Shown here in pieces: positions 43,055 to 55,363 of a DNA stretch of 64,000 nt. A program made the position numbers and the translations under genes. The DNA is from Clarireedia homoeocarpa (taxonomy: Eukaryota > Ascomycota > Leotiomycetes > Helotiales > Rutstroemiaceae), in NCBI GenBank assembly GCA_001465935.1, contig LNKV01000062.1:1-64000 (forward strand). Direction: 5' to 3'. The notes under the pieces are model-generated. The model saw only the letters and a program-made list of their open reading frames with translations. It made no database searches and was not told the origin of the DNA. Positions within the stretch are counted from its first letter, which is position 1; every line of letters starts with the position of its first letter.

Positions 43055-46000
43055 TTATCTACGATGACCACCTCTCCCCCTTCCCCTCGGTGACTTCATA
43101 ACTCTCCCACCTCCACCATTCCTGTTTCCCCCACCAACACTCTGACCATGCCTCTTCTCTTCACCCAATCCTCTCCTCCCGCTCGCCATACCACCTCTTC
43201 CTCCACCATTTCTCCCTCTGTCCCTCCCCCTATCACCACCAATACTCTTCTTCACAACCTTCACCTCATCCTCATCAACATCCATTCCATCCTCATCCTC
43301 CTCATCTTGTCCCTTCCTATTACTGAACTTCAACCTACCACCTCTGCCCTTCTTCGGCGCATCTCTCCCCTTTAATGCATGTACATATGCGCCCACTCCA
43401 CCATCTTCTTCCGCTGGTGTATCAATAACCATCTTATCATCATCGCTATCATCACCGCCTAGAAGTAGCTTCCCATCCAAGTCCATCTTCGCCTTCGTCT
43501 TTGTTGCCGTTCTCGCCTTTGCGGGTTTCGTAGATGAGATGTTGGCTAGTGCTCTACGATCTAGAAGATCAAGTGGCTCTTCTTCATCTTCAACAATATA
43601 TGTGTTTCCACCAGCCTTCTTGCCGCCCTTCTTCCTTGATTTTCCGAGGACTTCATCATCTGAGATGTCTGACCCGGAGGACTCAGAGTCACTGCCGTGA
43701 AGAGCTTCGTCGTATTCGCTCTCAAATCTGTTTCGTCTCTTTCCATCTGTGGCCCCTTCATCATCGCTACCTTCACCCGCTTCCTTGGCCGCATCCTTGT
43801 TCCTCTTTCTTCTTTCTCTCGTCTTCCTGATGTTGGTGATGAGCTTACGATCTTCTTCTGGACAATGTTTATTCACGATTTCGACACCAAATCGACGAAT
43901 CATTCGTTCCAGAATGTGCTTGACCTTGGCTTTGAAGTGGGCTTTGTGCTCGTGACTCCAGACCATCAGATTCGGAATGAGACTTTCGAGACGCGGAAGC
44001 ATAAGTGATGTGGGGAGGGAGATGACACAAACTTTTACGAAGCCAAGGACACTACGGACGATTTCTCGGTTGTTTGAAGTGAGGAAAAGGTCCATTGTCT
44101 GAACAAGGTCGGTGAGAGTCTCTGGTGATAGAGACTCACGGAAGTGATAAAGGATACGAGTCAATGCAGTAATAGAGGCGGATACCATATGTGGTGTGCT
44201 ACCAGCAAGACCAGCACTGACCATGGTGAAGTATTCTTCCAAGCTTGCGGTGACGGAAGGAGCATCATCAGGCATATGAGACACCTTGCTATTTTCGATG
44301 ATGCTACCAGAAGCGGACGCAATCTTCTCGCCCATAAGAATCAAAAGGTCGAAAGCAGTCGTTCGTGCCTTTTCATTTGTTTCCTTACAAGAGATAACAA
44401 CCTCTGACAGGATTGCCGGGATGAAGTGAAGAGAATCATTGGGAAGGAAGGGAATGAGAGTAGAGATTGCACCAAGACGATCTCGCTTTGCTGGGGTTGA
44501 CACCTTCTCTGCACTGCTCAAGAGAAGTTCTTGAAGCTCAGAATTGCGCTCCTGTAGTGCCGCCTTTCCAGTTTCCGATTCGGCCAGTCGTGGAATAAGC
44601 TTGTATGCCTTCTTCTGCAATTGAGGATCATCATCTTTAACAATGATGAGAGCGGCCATGTTAAACAAGGTACTGAAACTCTCCCTAGGTAGGTAAATAG
44701 AAATCGTAATGACTAGATCCATCAAAGTGTGGCTCATCGGTGGCATCTTGTCAGTAGCATTCTGCTGTTTTTGTTTTTGCTTCTCTGCTTGGGTTTGAGC
44801 TCCGGCTTCCGCAAGGGATGACGCCAATGCTGTTGATACACGCTCGAATGTCTCCATGAGTTCCTTGGTAGGTGTGATACTTAGGAATGCGTTGATACAT
44901 TTTAGAATGTAGCCTCTGAACTGTGGTAGAGTTTGACTGTAAACATTGAATAGTACAGCCAGCATGTTGCTTGAGAATCCAGCCAAGTGATCGAGATTCT
45001 TCTGCGCAGCCGCTTTAGAAACCCGGCTTTGAAGAAGTAAGTCATCCTCTCCCTCGATAGATACGATGGCCTGATTCGATTCGACTATTGTTTGAAGACC
45101 TTTGCAAACATCTGATCTGAGATCAACCTGTTTGTATAGAATCTCCGCCAGCATCTCTGCGAATTTCTGGTCGAATGATTCTGTGAGATCTAGAGGCAAG
45201 TCGCAGTAGCCTGGAAGAATAGCCCAAATTTGCTTCACAATGGTTTCGAAGATCTTGATGTCCATCGTCTTTTCTGCCTCGCCGTGCTCAAGCACTCTCT
45301 GGAACATTACTTCGCTCAATGGCACAAGCTCGGTGCGGAAGTGCTGTAGGTTGGTGTTGCTGACGTAGTCGCGCAGGATAGGTAGTAACCAAGCGCGACC
45401 CGGTTGCCCAGCTTTAGGCTTTGCGAGATTGAGTGGTAAAATGTCAAGGACTCTTTCCGGACCCATCGCCCTGATGGCTTTTCCAAGGATTTCATCGGCT
45501 TCTTTCTTTCCAGCGAAGGAATCACTACTTCGAAGCTCCCCAATCGTTCGAACGACATCGGATAGTATAGGGTCAGCTCTCCATCTAAGCGCATCGAACA
45601 TTGCGCCCATGACATTGAATGTCTCCATCCATGCGGCCTGGTATTTAACGCTAAGAAGTTCAATTGCACACTTTGCTAACTTTTCCAAAGTCTTTTCATC
45701 GAAGATCGAAGGTTCCACAATCACGGAATCTGGGACACAATTCGCCATCAACGATATGAGACATTCGGATGAAGACACCCTGATATTGTGGGAAGCAGAT
45801 GACATGAATCCAGAGATCATAGTGAACAGTTCTGGTAGTTTTGCAAAAGTCTCCTCTGGCTCGAGTTGTGCAGAAACATCATAACCCCTGGAAAGCACCG
45901 CAATCCATGGTGGAAGAAGCTGAGAATCATTCTGCGAAGGTCTCAATTCAGAGATGACTTCTAAAAGTCGAGGAAGTTTAGATGATGCCGTCTCATTTGC

Positions 46001-46901
46001 CATACCCTCGAAGATCATCTCAAATACTTCAAAAGAAGTCATGGCTAAATATTCGTTGCTTGACTTTGAAATGTTCAACAAAACCTCACACAACGGCTCG
46101 ATTTTCCTGCTTGGCCATCCTCCAGAAGCACCCGCCACAGTCTTCACCAATTGTAAAGCATGGATCAATGCCGGTTCGTGTTCAGTAGTTGCGCTTTTCC
46201 TCTGTTTCCTCGCTTGATGCGATTGCGCTGCCAGATCGCGCAAACTTCTCAAAGCAGTCTCGGCGCACATATCAGCCGCAGGGTGATCCAAAGATGGGCT
46301 CGGCGGAGGATTTTTCAGAATATTTGTAAGAGCTTCCTGTGCACGCTTCCTTATTTTCGGTCGGTGATCCACTGCTAGGTTCAACAATCCCGCAATGGCC
46401 CTCCTCGGCCCAATCTCTGTTTGTGAAAGTTCCCATGCGGCAGAATCCTGCGCGACTAGTAGTGATTCGAGACATCCTATCGAGGGTCTAAGAAGAGGCG
46501 CATCTGCCTCTGGTAATGTCAAGGCGGGCGCAAGATTTGTGAGAATTTGAGAAAACTTCGAACGGAGGAGTGGCTGAGGGGTAAAAGGCGTAATGACATC
46601 GAGGAGGTAAACGACCGAAGTGGTTAAATCCTTATTAACTTCTCCATTGGCTGGAACCGATTGTCGTAGCAGTGCCAACAGCGCAGCAAAATATCCCGTC
46701 GGCGTCGGTTCAGTCTTCTGATCTCGTAGGGTATCCTCAACAGCAGACAATACAATGGCCGTCTAGATTTTAGATTAGCAAACTTTACTTTTGCGCACCA
46801 CAATCGTATTGATCTTTCCCAAATTGGAGATTTCCACATACCTGATGCTGATTTTGAAGCTTCGGCGAGCGTATCTTGTCGAGCTTTTCTTGTAGCGACA
46901 T
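43055..46901 (-). CDS. RRP12: RRP12 ribosome biogenesis/export HEAT-repeat protein
   Basis: Exons 46842-46901 and 43055-46762, with a 79-bp intron (GTATGT...AATCTAG, phase 0), give 1255 residues. The N-terminus MSLQEKLDKIRSPKLQNQHQ and the long series of HEAT-like helices, including the NUC173-type central region (WMETFNVMGAMFDALRWRAD, RAWLLPILRDYVSNTNL), match Rrp12. After about residue 1010 the protein becomes charged and low-complexity, with RRKRNKDAAKEAGEGSDDEG, acidic blocks and an Arg/Gly-rich end (GGRVMKSPRGRGRGGHRR) of RGG type. By family knowledge Rrp12 binds pre-ribosomes and Ran and helps export both subunits from the nucleolus to the cytoplasm. The downstream half of the gene is open without further introns. 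Confidence 0.95.
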
Positions 46902-47591
46902 GTTGAAATGAAAAGATCTTGCTCTTTGCGCCTTTTGCTCTGCTTCAAAAAATTGCTTCACACACACAAAAAAAAGTTTCTGATAATCGATAGCGATCAG
47001 ACCAAGAGCGCAGGCCACCGTAGAGAGCGGAGTAGAGATGTCTCCGCTGTGAGCACTAATGCACAAGTAGTCTAGCGTCCGATGAGCTCCAAGCTTCTGG
47101 TGGCATTGATTCGTTGAGATGATGAAAGTTCCCTGGTCCGTGAGATTTGAGGGGACGAAAAGGACCCCTGCTCGAGGATTCGCACTATGCTTCAATGCTT
47201 CATCGTTCGCTCATTCAATTTCTATTACCAAGTGGGACATTGTAACTGACTTGCCTTGGTATCCATTGTGTTTGTTTACTACCATCTGGCCTCGTTAATC
47301 AAGGGACTTTTGCTTAATAACTTGGAATAGTTACTTCTTCTTGCACACACTCCCCCTCCTTCTCTTTCCTTGTATGTACTGTGCTCTCTTCTCAGTTAGG
47401 TAAATCCACCAGAACTTACCATTGTATCTGTGTTATCGCGGCGCGGCGCATTTCCAATCAAAATCTCACAGCTACCTACTACAGCCTAATTGCAAAACCT
47501 GCCCTAGAGTTCTTGAAATCTGTGAACAATAAAAACATACAATTTCATACAGATCAAGCCTCCTCCTCGCAAGGTCATAACAATCGCAAAG
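46902..47591. promoter_or_regulatory. Divergent promoter region (RRP12 / ER protein)
   Basis: 690 bp between two divergent start codons; the part near 47345-47375 is CT-rich. No gene seen. Confidence 0.4.
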
Positions 47592-48671
47592 ATGCGCTTC
47601 TCAACCGTTTCCATGATGGCGCTGCCGCTCCTAGCAGCTGCTTCTCACTCAGAATCCCCCATCGATCAAGCAAAAGCTCAAGCGCAGTATTGGTTCGATA
47701 AGGTCAGTTCTTACATACCAAAAGCAAGCACTCAACATCCTGTTCAAGGTGAGTTCGGAGTCTCTATTATGCAATTCGCAACACCTAGCATTAGGGAGAG
47801 AGCGTCGCACATCCGACATCCTCTCACTTTGCCTACACACCTACTCATGTCTTCCCCATTCCTCCCCGCGACCTCTCGTATACAGATACAAAAGATCTAC
47901 AATCTAACATCCCACCAGCCGCAACAGCCAAACTCGGTACTTCTCAAGTCCACATTCTCACTCTCGAAAACTGGCGCAGCACAATCCTCAACAGCATCAC
48001 CCCCACCACATCCTCATCCAACCCCCAAGAATGGTGGATTCTAGCAACCGGAGGAAACAAAACCTGTTTCGGGCTCTGCCAAAACCTCGACACCGGCTTC
48101 AACGCCAGCGCCGGCATCTTCGCACTCGACCCCACCGCGCCCCACATGGCCGTCCTCAACTGCGACAACGAGCCTGTTCTTTGCAATAGTTGGGGCGCCG
48201 GTCCACCTCATCTCTGGACCATGGAACTGACAGCTCCCGACGCGCCCGTTACGGTGCGCACCGTCCCGTTGAATCACACCACTACCGACGTATCCACCTT
48301 CACCGAATTTCACTCTACGAAATCGTATAAGAACAAGACTCCATATGAAGGGTGGTTTCATCCATTTGATGGAGAGTTGGCGAAATTGGGACTCGCTGTG
48401 CCGGTCGGATATATTTTGTGGTTTTTCGCAACCGTCCCAAGTTGGGCATTCATGATTGGTGTTTCGTTTATCAGCCGTACTATCATGTGAGTTTTAACCT
48501 ACCTACACCGGCGCAACTTTCTCTGTAAGCTTATGAGGAGTGGAAAGACGCCGGAGTGAGAAGCACCACTAACATCTCTATAGGAACAGAAGACAACCCA
48601 CACCAAGACGGGCACCAGCAGCAGCTCGTCCTCGCGGTGCTGCTCCTGCTGGGGATGGTGTTACTTATTAG
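47592..48671 (+). CDS. Conserved fungal ER/secretory membrane protein
   Basis: Exons 47592-47748, 47919-48486 and 48584-48671 (introns 170 and 97 bp, phases 1 and 2) give 270 residues. The N-terminus is a signal peptide (MRFSTVSMMALPLLAAASHS). The lumenal part has WWILATGGNKTCFGLCQNLD and LNCDNEPVLCNSWGAGPPHL, a thioredoxin-like layout with cysteine pairs. One membrane segment follows (VPVGYILWFFATVPSWAFM), then a short Arg/Ala/Pro-rich tail (RRQPTPRRAPAAARP). Homologues in filamentous ascomycetes are, as I recall, often auto-labelled peptidyl-tRNA hydrolase, which the topology does not support. True role unknown; protein folding in the ER is a guess from the cysteine pattern. Confidence 0.75.
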
Positions 48672-49369
48672 ACAGTCATTAAGCGTTGAGTGTTCAGAAT
48701 TGGGCGAGCGTGGTAAGGGAGTTGGCGGGGCCTTTTTTTTTTTTTTTTTTTTTTTTTTTGATTCCTACGTAGTAATTAGGTTATTTATGTTAGTTACGAT
48801 GCTGCGAAGCGTAGGCGGGGCTGGGTGGGAAGGCAGACCAGATATTCCATAGTTAACCAAACCAGACCAGACAAGATAGGACAAGACAAGAGGATGGTGA
48901 AAATAAAGAGGAATAAATATAATTCATGAGATGAGCTCGGGTATCAATCCTATCAACGCCTTTTCCTTTCCCTTCTCTCTTTCTCCTACACGCTTTCGGC
49001 TCTCTGTCTGCGCATTTACTGCTCGTGGAGTAAATGTGAATACTACTCACTCACTCACACCCGCTCTATATATCCTATCCATCCACCAGCTGGTCGAGAG
49101 GAGACTCACTCGTCTATGTGTGTGTATCCGCTCCCTTCCTTATTCTCCATTCATCCGTTCGCTCTTCCTTCGCCTTTCGTTTGGCTTCCACCATCTTCGC
49201 TGTCTCCCGTCTTTGGTGTTGATTTTCTTTTCCTCTTATTCTTCTGTTTTCTCTCGTCTTGTTGTATGTATGTACCTGTGCCATCTTTCCTTATCCTATC
49301 CTATCCTATCCTATCCTGTCTTCCTCCTGATTCCCTACCCTACCCCTCAATTACCTCCCCCTCCCCTCC
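48672..49369. other. Intergenic between convergent genes, with poly-T
   Basis: A T27 run lies at 48733-48759 just after the ER protein gene. Further right is pyrimidine-rich DNA with (TATCC)n near 49285-49315. Proline-rich plus-strand frames (48931-49623) are C-rich antisense of the Cnl2 gene and are not genes. Confidence 0.6.
48733..48759 (+). repeat. T27 homopolymer
   Basis: Uninterrupted run of 27 T residues 62 bp after the stop codon of the ER protein gene. Length is probably unstable and could be a sequencing estimate. Confidence 0.9.
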
Positions 49370-50067
49370 CTAACTCCTCCCCCCTCCACACACCTCCTCC
49401 ACCCTCCCCAACCCCTCCCTCACCCCCTCCGCCAACCCCTTATCTCCCAACCGTCCATACCGCAAATCACTCAACCCCCCCACCGTCCCCCGCATCCCCT
49501 GCACCAACCCCTCGCACTCCTCTTCCATCCGCCGGATCTCCTCCTCTATGTCTTCTGCCGCGGCTTCCATTTCGGGGATTATTGTGGAGAGGGAATGCGG
49601 TTGTGCGGCTGGGAGATTTGTGATTTGGAGCGGCGCATGGAGCTAGATTTTGAGAAAGGGGGGGGATGTTAGTTTATTGAGTTTGGTGTGAATTGGATGG
49701 GAGATGGGAGATGAGAAATGGGAAATAGGAGGAGAGCAGGGGATTAACATACAGCACTCTCGATTTCCGCTTCGGCATCCGCATCGTCAATTCCCAGACC
49801 CCGCCTATCGGCTCTCCGCACCCGCGCAACAGCACGCCGCATGGCGTTCCCGCGCTTGACTTCGTCGTCGATGGCGAGGGAGATGTTGTCGAGGAGTTGA
49901 TTGCGCTGGTGCTGGAGATGGCGGTAGAGGAGGCGGATGAGCGGGGAGGATCGCTGCGCGGGGGGGAAGAGGGAGGTGAAGGATTTGAGGGAGAGGATGG
50001 AGGGGAGGGGCGCGGGGGGGAGGAGGAAGGAGGTTAGAAGGTGGTGTTCGGTGGGGGTGGGGGTCAT
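49370..50067 (-). CDS. cnl2: Cnl2/NKP2 family kinetochore protein
   Basis: Exons 49753-50067 and 49370-49642, with a 110-bp intron (GTATGT...AATCTAG, phase 0), give 195 residues. The start MTPTPTEHHLLTSFLLPPAPLP, the helix FTSLFPPAQRSSPLIRLLYR, LQHQRNQLLDNISLAIDDEV, RGNAMRRAVARVRRA and the C-terminal block MRGTVGGLSDLRYGRLGD are the family's conserved positions. Cnl2/Nkp2 is a small coiled-coil subunit of the inner kinetochore (CCAN, with Nkp1 and the COMA complex). It starts divergently from EAF3 across about 700 bp. The third-position bias is strongly G/C with repeated Arg/Gly codons. Confidence 0.9.
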
Positions 50068-50771
50068 GGTTTGGTTTGGTTTGGGTGCTGGTGGTTGTGG
50101 TTGTGGTTGCGGATGTAGGATGTAGGATTTTGGATGGGATATGGATGGCAGACGCGGGTGGAATCTAGTGGTTGTGTGAGGTTGAGTTTCGCGCTGCGGG
50201 TTGTTGTGAATGTGAACAGGCTTTAAGAGAATAGACGGGATGAATGATTGATGTGCTGCGCATCAATGGATACAGTAGTTTCTGGTTGTTGACTTCAAAA
50301 TCACCAAAAAAACTTGAAGGGATCAGCCAAAACACAAGTAGCGCAAGACTTAGTTGGTTGTACAATTCAACTTCAATCAATCAACCAACTTCAATCAATC
50401 AACTTCAATCAATCAAAAATCGATTAAAAAAAAATACCACAAGGATTACTGAAATCCGGGGTAGGTAATGAATGACGACTTTCTACTCGTGTAAATTACT
50501 TGGAGAAAACGCGTTCCCTCAAGACGCGCTTTCTTCTTCGCTAGATTCCCTGTATTATTTTCCTATTCGCTGAAACACCTTATTCACCTCCCTTTTCTCA
50601 CCTGCACCCATCTTCTCTTCATCGTATTTAATCGCAATCCACGTTGAACAGGACAGCCCGATCGAAAAAAACATCATATTCGCAACGGCAGCGAAAACAC
50701 CAACATCAACATCAACTCCAACTCCACGTCAACATCAACAAACTCTACTGCCATTTTGCCTTGGATCCATC
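50068..50771. promoter_or_regulatory. Divergent promoter region (cnl2 / EAF3)
   Basis: 704 bp between the two start codons. Contains a GTGGTTG-rich patch near 50080-50115, a (CTTCAATCAATCAA)n repeat of about three copies at 50368-50425 and CAACATCAACAT runs in the EAF3 5' leader at 50700-50745. Confidence 0.5.
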
Positions 50772-53700
50772 ATGGCTCCTTCGAAATCAGGTGGTGCTCC
50801 AACCGCTCCATATGCGAAGGATGAAAAGGTTCTCTGCTTTCATCACGAGTTGTTGTATGAGGCCAAGGTATTGGATATCCGAATGCGGGATGATCAGTCT
50901 TCATGGGATTGCAAGATTCATTACAAAGGGTAAGTTTGATGAACCCACAAAGTCCTTATTCGGAGACGTGAACGGAGCAGGCGAAATGGATAATATGTGA
51001 TTACTAACGAGACTTGTAGATGGAAATCCACGTAAGTCATTTGATCATTGAGAAAGATGAAAATGCTGTGAAGTAGAATGAAATGAGTTTGAGAATGAAG
51101 ATGACCATGAATCCCGAGGAAGCGAAGCGAAGTAAAAGAGAAAGAGAATCAGGAAAGAGGAAAGAGGAAAGAGGCAAGAACGACGTCTATTCCCCGCTCC
51201 AAAGCTGGTCCTCGTAGCAAGATTTCCGAAATGGTGGTCTGATTTCATGATCAATAACCTCAACATTTCCTGATCTCTCCTATTCTCCGAGACCAGCTCT
51301 AGATCTACCATTACTCGATAAAAGCTCTCTCGGTTTTACTGTAGTGTCGAGTATTGTACAATCACAGACCGTTCGCCAACTTCCTCTGGGCTGGAGTCTT
51401 CTTAGTTTCTTCTCGATTCATACAGTCACAACACCATGAAATCCCATGCTTCACATCCACCACTCCCAGCACTTCCATCACATCCCCACTATCTTCGAAG
51501 CCGTGCCATACGTACAGAAAATGCATCATTATCATCATCATCATCATCATCTAACACAGATTCTGAGAACAGATGGGACGACTGGGTTCCCCAAGACCGA
51601 GTAATGAAGTTTAGCCAGGAGAACAGGGAGCTCGCCGACCAACTCCATCGGGACATGAAGAACAACCAAAAGCCCAAATCAGCTGCAGCTGGTGCGGCTG
51701 GAGGAAAGCGACTGGCTGCTAATAACAGAGCAAACGGTTCGGATTTCAGTTCGGCTCGCGGCAGTGAGGAGCGACATGCTTCTGTTACTGCCCAAGGTAG
51801 TGGGAGCGGCAGAGGTCCGAGAAGAAATCGTGATTATGATTTAGAGCAAGTGAGTCGAATTCTTTTCCCTTGGAGTCTTGCAATCCGTTTCCTTTTGTCA
51901 CTTCTTGCAGTGGTAATGACAATGGGTGTTCGATGAGAATACTCTCTATGATTTTACTTGTCTCAGATCATGGATTGTTTCTGCTCTGGCTGGAGTTGAA
52001 AATGTCGTGTTTTCATCGAGGTCGGGTTTGGGCGAGTTTCTCGAAGCTTGGTAGCGACCATTACCGGTTCCGGTCTCCGTCTCTAACTTCATCCTTCCCT
52101 CATCACTCGTACATTTTCATCTGGCCTGGCACCTCTCGACCTCTCCATGATTTACATTTAATTCGACAAAGTCCAACATTTGTCCTTCTGGAAAACGCAC
52201 ATTACAAAGATGTTTTTTTACGTCCCTTAAGAGTCGTCCGAACATACCTTAGTTACCTCTATTTTTCACCGTTTCCTCTCGACAAATCGGTGCACCCGTC
52301 TGCAAACACCGAAATCTCAAAATTCCTCGCAGCCTCTAAATCGCCTTGTTGCTTAATATCTTCAATGAAAAGCCTCATGAAGTTACCTGTCGCTATGCCT
52401 CGTCAATTGGGCAGAATATCAAAGCCTCGTGCGACTTCTCCAGGGACATCCAGGAAGAGGACCTTCATTCAATCCTCTCAACATGGCTCTGGGAACGTCA
52501 TAATCCCCAACGTAAGTTAAAGATTCCAATCAGCTATCATCATGAAACTTATCAATCATAGGGAAAGTATAAGGAATGCACTGAGAGCATTGCTGTTCTG
52601 GGTGTTCGTAGGAGTGGTAGAAATCGGGTCGCGACTGCTTCACGTGAGGTCTCCAAGCCTGCATCGTTGCTTAGCAAAGTTCTCAAAGCAGGCAGTGGCA
52701 CTCGTGGAAAGACTTCAGATTGGGCTAATCCGAAGAGTCCGAGTTGGGATGTCATGAGATTTCTTCAAGATGACAGCCAACTGCCGATTACCGATCTTGA
52801 TGCATCACCACCACGAAACTTTGAATACATCCATGATGGTAAAATCAGGGACAAAATGGCTTATCGGCCAGACAGCTCCCAATGCTTCTCGTCACCCAAG
52901 TCTGCACCTAGAGAACACCCAAAGATTACTTACCACGAAAAGAATGGCACCATCACAAGAGAAATCAGACAGTATTATGCCAGTGGCGTACCTGTTAAAG
53001 ATGTCGGTCCCATTGCCGGCAAGATTTATGAGGAGGAACCATCTTGGAAAGTCAAAAACCGTCATGGAAAAATCATCCAAGATTCAACCATGGTCTCTGA
53101 AGTCAGAGAAATTTTGATCAAGACTACAACGAAACTTTTTCCAAAGTTTAAGGCAAAACGTCTTGAGTTGGAAGATTTTAACTATTTCCAGGAAGAAAGT
53201 TTTCATGCACGACCATCCATCAAGATTGTTATACCTGATCATATCAAAGCCATTCTCGTCGATGATTGGGAAAACATTACCAAGAACAATCAACTGGTTC
53301 CATTACCAGCTGAAAGATCTGTTAACCAGATGTTGGATGATTACCTCGAATTCGAAAAGCCAAAACGAGCTGCCGGAAGTGCTCAAGCTGATATTTTGGA
53401 GGAAGTTGTTGCTGGGTTGAAGGAGTATTTTGAGAAATGTCTTGGACGCATTCTTCTCTACAGGTGCGTTTTTTGTGTCTAGTGAATTATCTTTCATGTG
53501 GCTAGCTAACACCTGCAGATTTGAGAGAAACCAATACCTTGAACTTAGAGATTCATGGCTCCGAGGCGAAGATGACAAGAAGAACGCGGGTGATGTATAT
53601 GGTGCGGAACATTTGTGCCGTCTCTTGGGTAAGTTGGATGATTCATGCCATTCGAGAAGCATATCCCTTTCATACTAACATACCCATTACAGTTACCCTC

Positions 53701-53865
53701 CCAGAACTCATCGCTCAAACAAACATGGACCTTCAATCTGTTAATCGTCTTCGAGAAGAGCTCACCAAGTTGACTCAATGGATTGGCCGAAATGCGGCGG
53801 TCTACTTTGTCCCCGAATACGAAACTCCGGGCCAGGAATATCTTGATAAAGCTCGCACTGTCTAG
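50772..53865 (+). CDS. EAF3: EAF3/MRG15-type chromodomain + MRG protein
   Basis: Exons 50772-50929, 51020-51031 (12 nt), 51573-51849, 53192-53463, 53519-53628 and 53693-53865 give 333 residues, the usual size for fungal Eaf3. The chromodomain spans the first exons (DEKVLCFHHELLYEAKVLDI, IHYKGWKSTWDDWVPQDRVM), then a basic linker (RGPRRNRDYDLEQ) and the MRG domain (EESFHARPSIKIVIPDHIKA, QADILEEVVAGLKEYFEKCL, GAEHLCRLLVTLPELIAQTN). Eaf3 binds methylated H3K36 through the chromodomain and belongs to the NuA4 acetyltransferase and Rpd3S deacetylase complexes in the nucleus. The intron between linker and MRG domain is 1342 bp, far larger than any other in the window, and contains its own coding-like frame (separate entry). 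Confidence 0.9.
52365..53191 (+). CDS. Coding-like frame inside the large EAF3 intron
   Basis: From an ATG at 52365 a frame runs to 52511, is interrupted by a 50-nt intron with good signals (GTAAGT...ATCATAG) and resumes at 52562 in phase 0. It stays open through 53191 and straight into the MRG exon in the same register. About 259 residues precede the MRG domain; the text is basic and Ser/Lys-rich (RRSGRNRVATASREVSK, ending ELEDFNYF). It could be an alternative first part of an EAF3 isoform lacking the chromodomain, an extra domain inserted in Eaf3, or a captured gene fragment. No family recognised. The normal EAF3 acceptor (CTATTTCCAG at 53191) lies within the frame. Confidence 0.45.
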
Positions 53866-55363
53866 GTGGATGATGGATGGAGGATGGAGGAAAGATTTGG
53901 TTATTGAATGAGGAGGGGAAGAGAGTGTATTATAACATGGCATGCATGGAACGGAGAACGGCGTTTCGGTTGTTCTATTCTCTTCCTCGTAGAAGGCGGA
54001 AGAGTGGTGATTTGATTTGTTGGGGGTTGTGAAACGCTTGTGTTCGGGCTCGGGACCGAAGAGGAGGTGGATGGATGGAGGGAGGGAGGGAGGGGGAGGA
54101 GCGTTTTTGGGGGATTCGAGCATGCAAGCAAGCAATAAAGAATTGGATGAATGAGGGAAAGAAATATGATAGGGAAAGCAGTTTGATAGGGTATATTAAT
54201 TGAGCATATCGATGCTAAGAAGGGAGACGGTTTAATTTGTTCTCAAGCATTCAGAATAGATCAATGGTATTATAATCTCGATAATACGATATGGAGGAGA
54301 ACTCTTTGGTATGTATGTATGTATGTATTCATGCGATTGGGGTAATTATCGTTATATCGACGGCATTTAAGAACTGCTTTTGATTAATTAAGGTCGGGGA
54401 GGGAGTGATGTAAGTGAGATTAGATATCCCCCTTCCCCCTTCTCTCTTCATTCATCGACACCATGGAATTCATATTGCAAAGATCGGTAGTAAAGTTAGT
54501 TTTATTCTGTTCTATTCTGTTCTATTGTGTTTTTATTCTGGTTTTATTCTGGTTTGGTTTTGTTTGGTTTGGTTTGGTTATCTACTGTAAGTTATTTATT
54601 TCTATCTACCTGTATATGTTTCTTTCACTTATTTGATTTTTGTTTTTGTTCCATATATATCCTATTCTGTTCTATTATATCCTTTCTCTCTCGTTGTATC
54701 TATTATTTCGTATCATGCAGTGCAGACAGGGGGAGGGGAGGGAAAGCAGGTAGGTAGGTAATTGTAATTGTGGATTTATTTCTTGATTTCTTGATTTATT
54801 TTTTTGATTTATTGGTTTGATTTGATTTGATTTTATCTGACTCTCTCTTCCTCGCCATGCCCTGTTTGGGTATGTAAGTATACTGGAGTGTCTGTTTCTC
54901 GTCTTTGGCTTTTGCTTCATTTGGGAAGAAGGGAAGAGAAGGGGAGAGGGAGATATGCTGGTGCTGGTGCTGGTGGTGATTTTGGAGTTGGAGCTGGAGT
55001 TGTGGTAGAGAGGGAGGAAAAGGAGGATGGATGGATGCTTTTGATATGGTGGGTTGTGGTGGGTTGTGATGTGATGTGAGTCCGCTCTTTTCTTTCTTTA
55101 TGGTGCGAGATGGATGTTCAATGAGATGAGATGAACACTGCTGCGGTCTTTTGGTCGGACGAGGGAGAGGAATATGCGGCGCGCGTGTGATGGGATAAAA
55201 TAGTTTGGTGCGGTGTATAAGCTGGTGTTTGGTGGTTCACTTCTCGTCCTCTTCCTCCTTTAACTTTGAATCCTCTTCCTCCTTTAACTTCAGATGCCCC
55301 TTTCTCTCTTCCCCTCCCCCCTTCCTTCCCTTCCCTCCCCTTCCTTCTACCCACGGCTACCCC
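53866..55363. other. 1.5-kb gene-free stretch with microsatellites
   Basis: Contains a GGGA-type purine run (54075-54100), (GTAT)n at about 54309-54328, TTCTGTTCTA and GGTTTGGTTT runs (54500-54580), (GTAG)n near 54750 and TGGTGC repeats (about 54957-54975). No frame with a domain on either strand. Confidence 0.55.

Noticed and set aside
48931..49623. Plus-strand proline/serine-rich 230-codon frame
   Set aside because: It overlaps the Cnl2/Nkp2 gene on the other strand and its composition reflects C-rich antisense DNA; no domain or start context.
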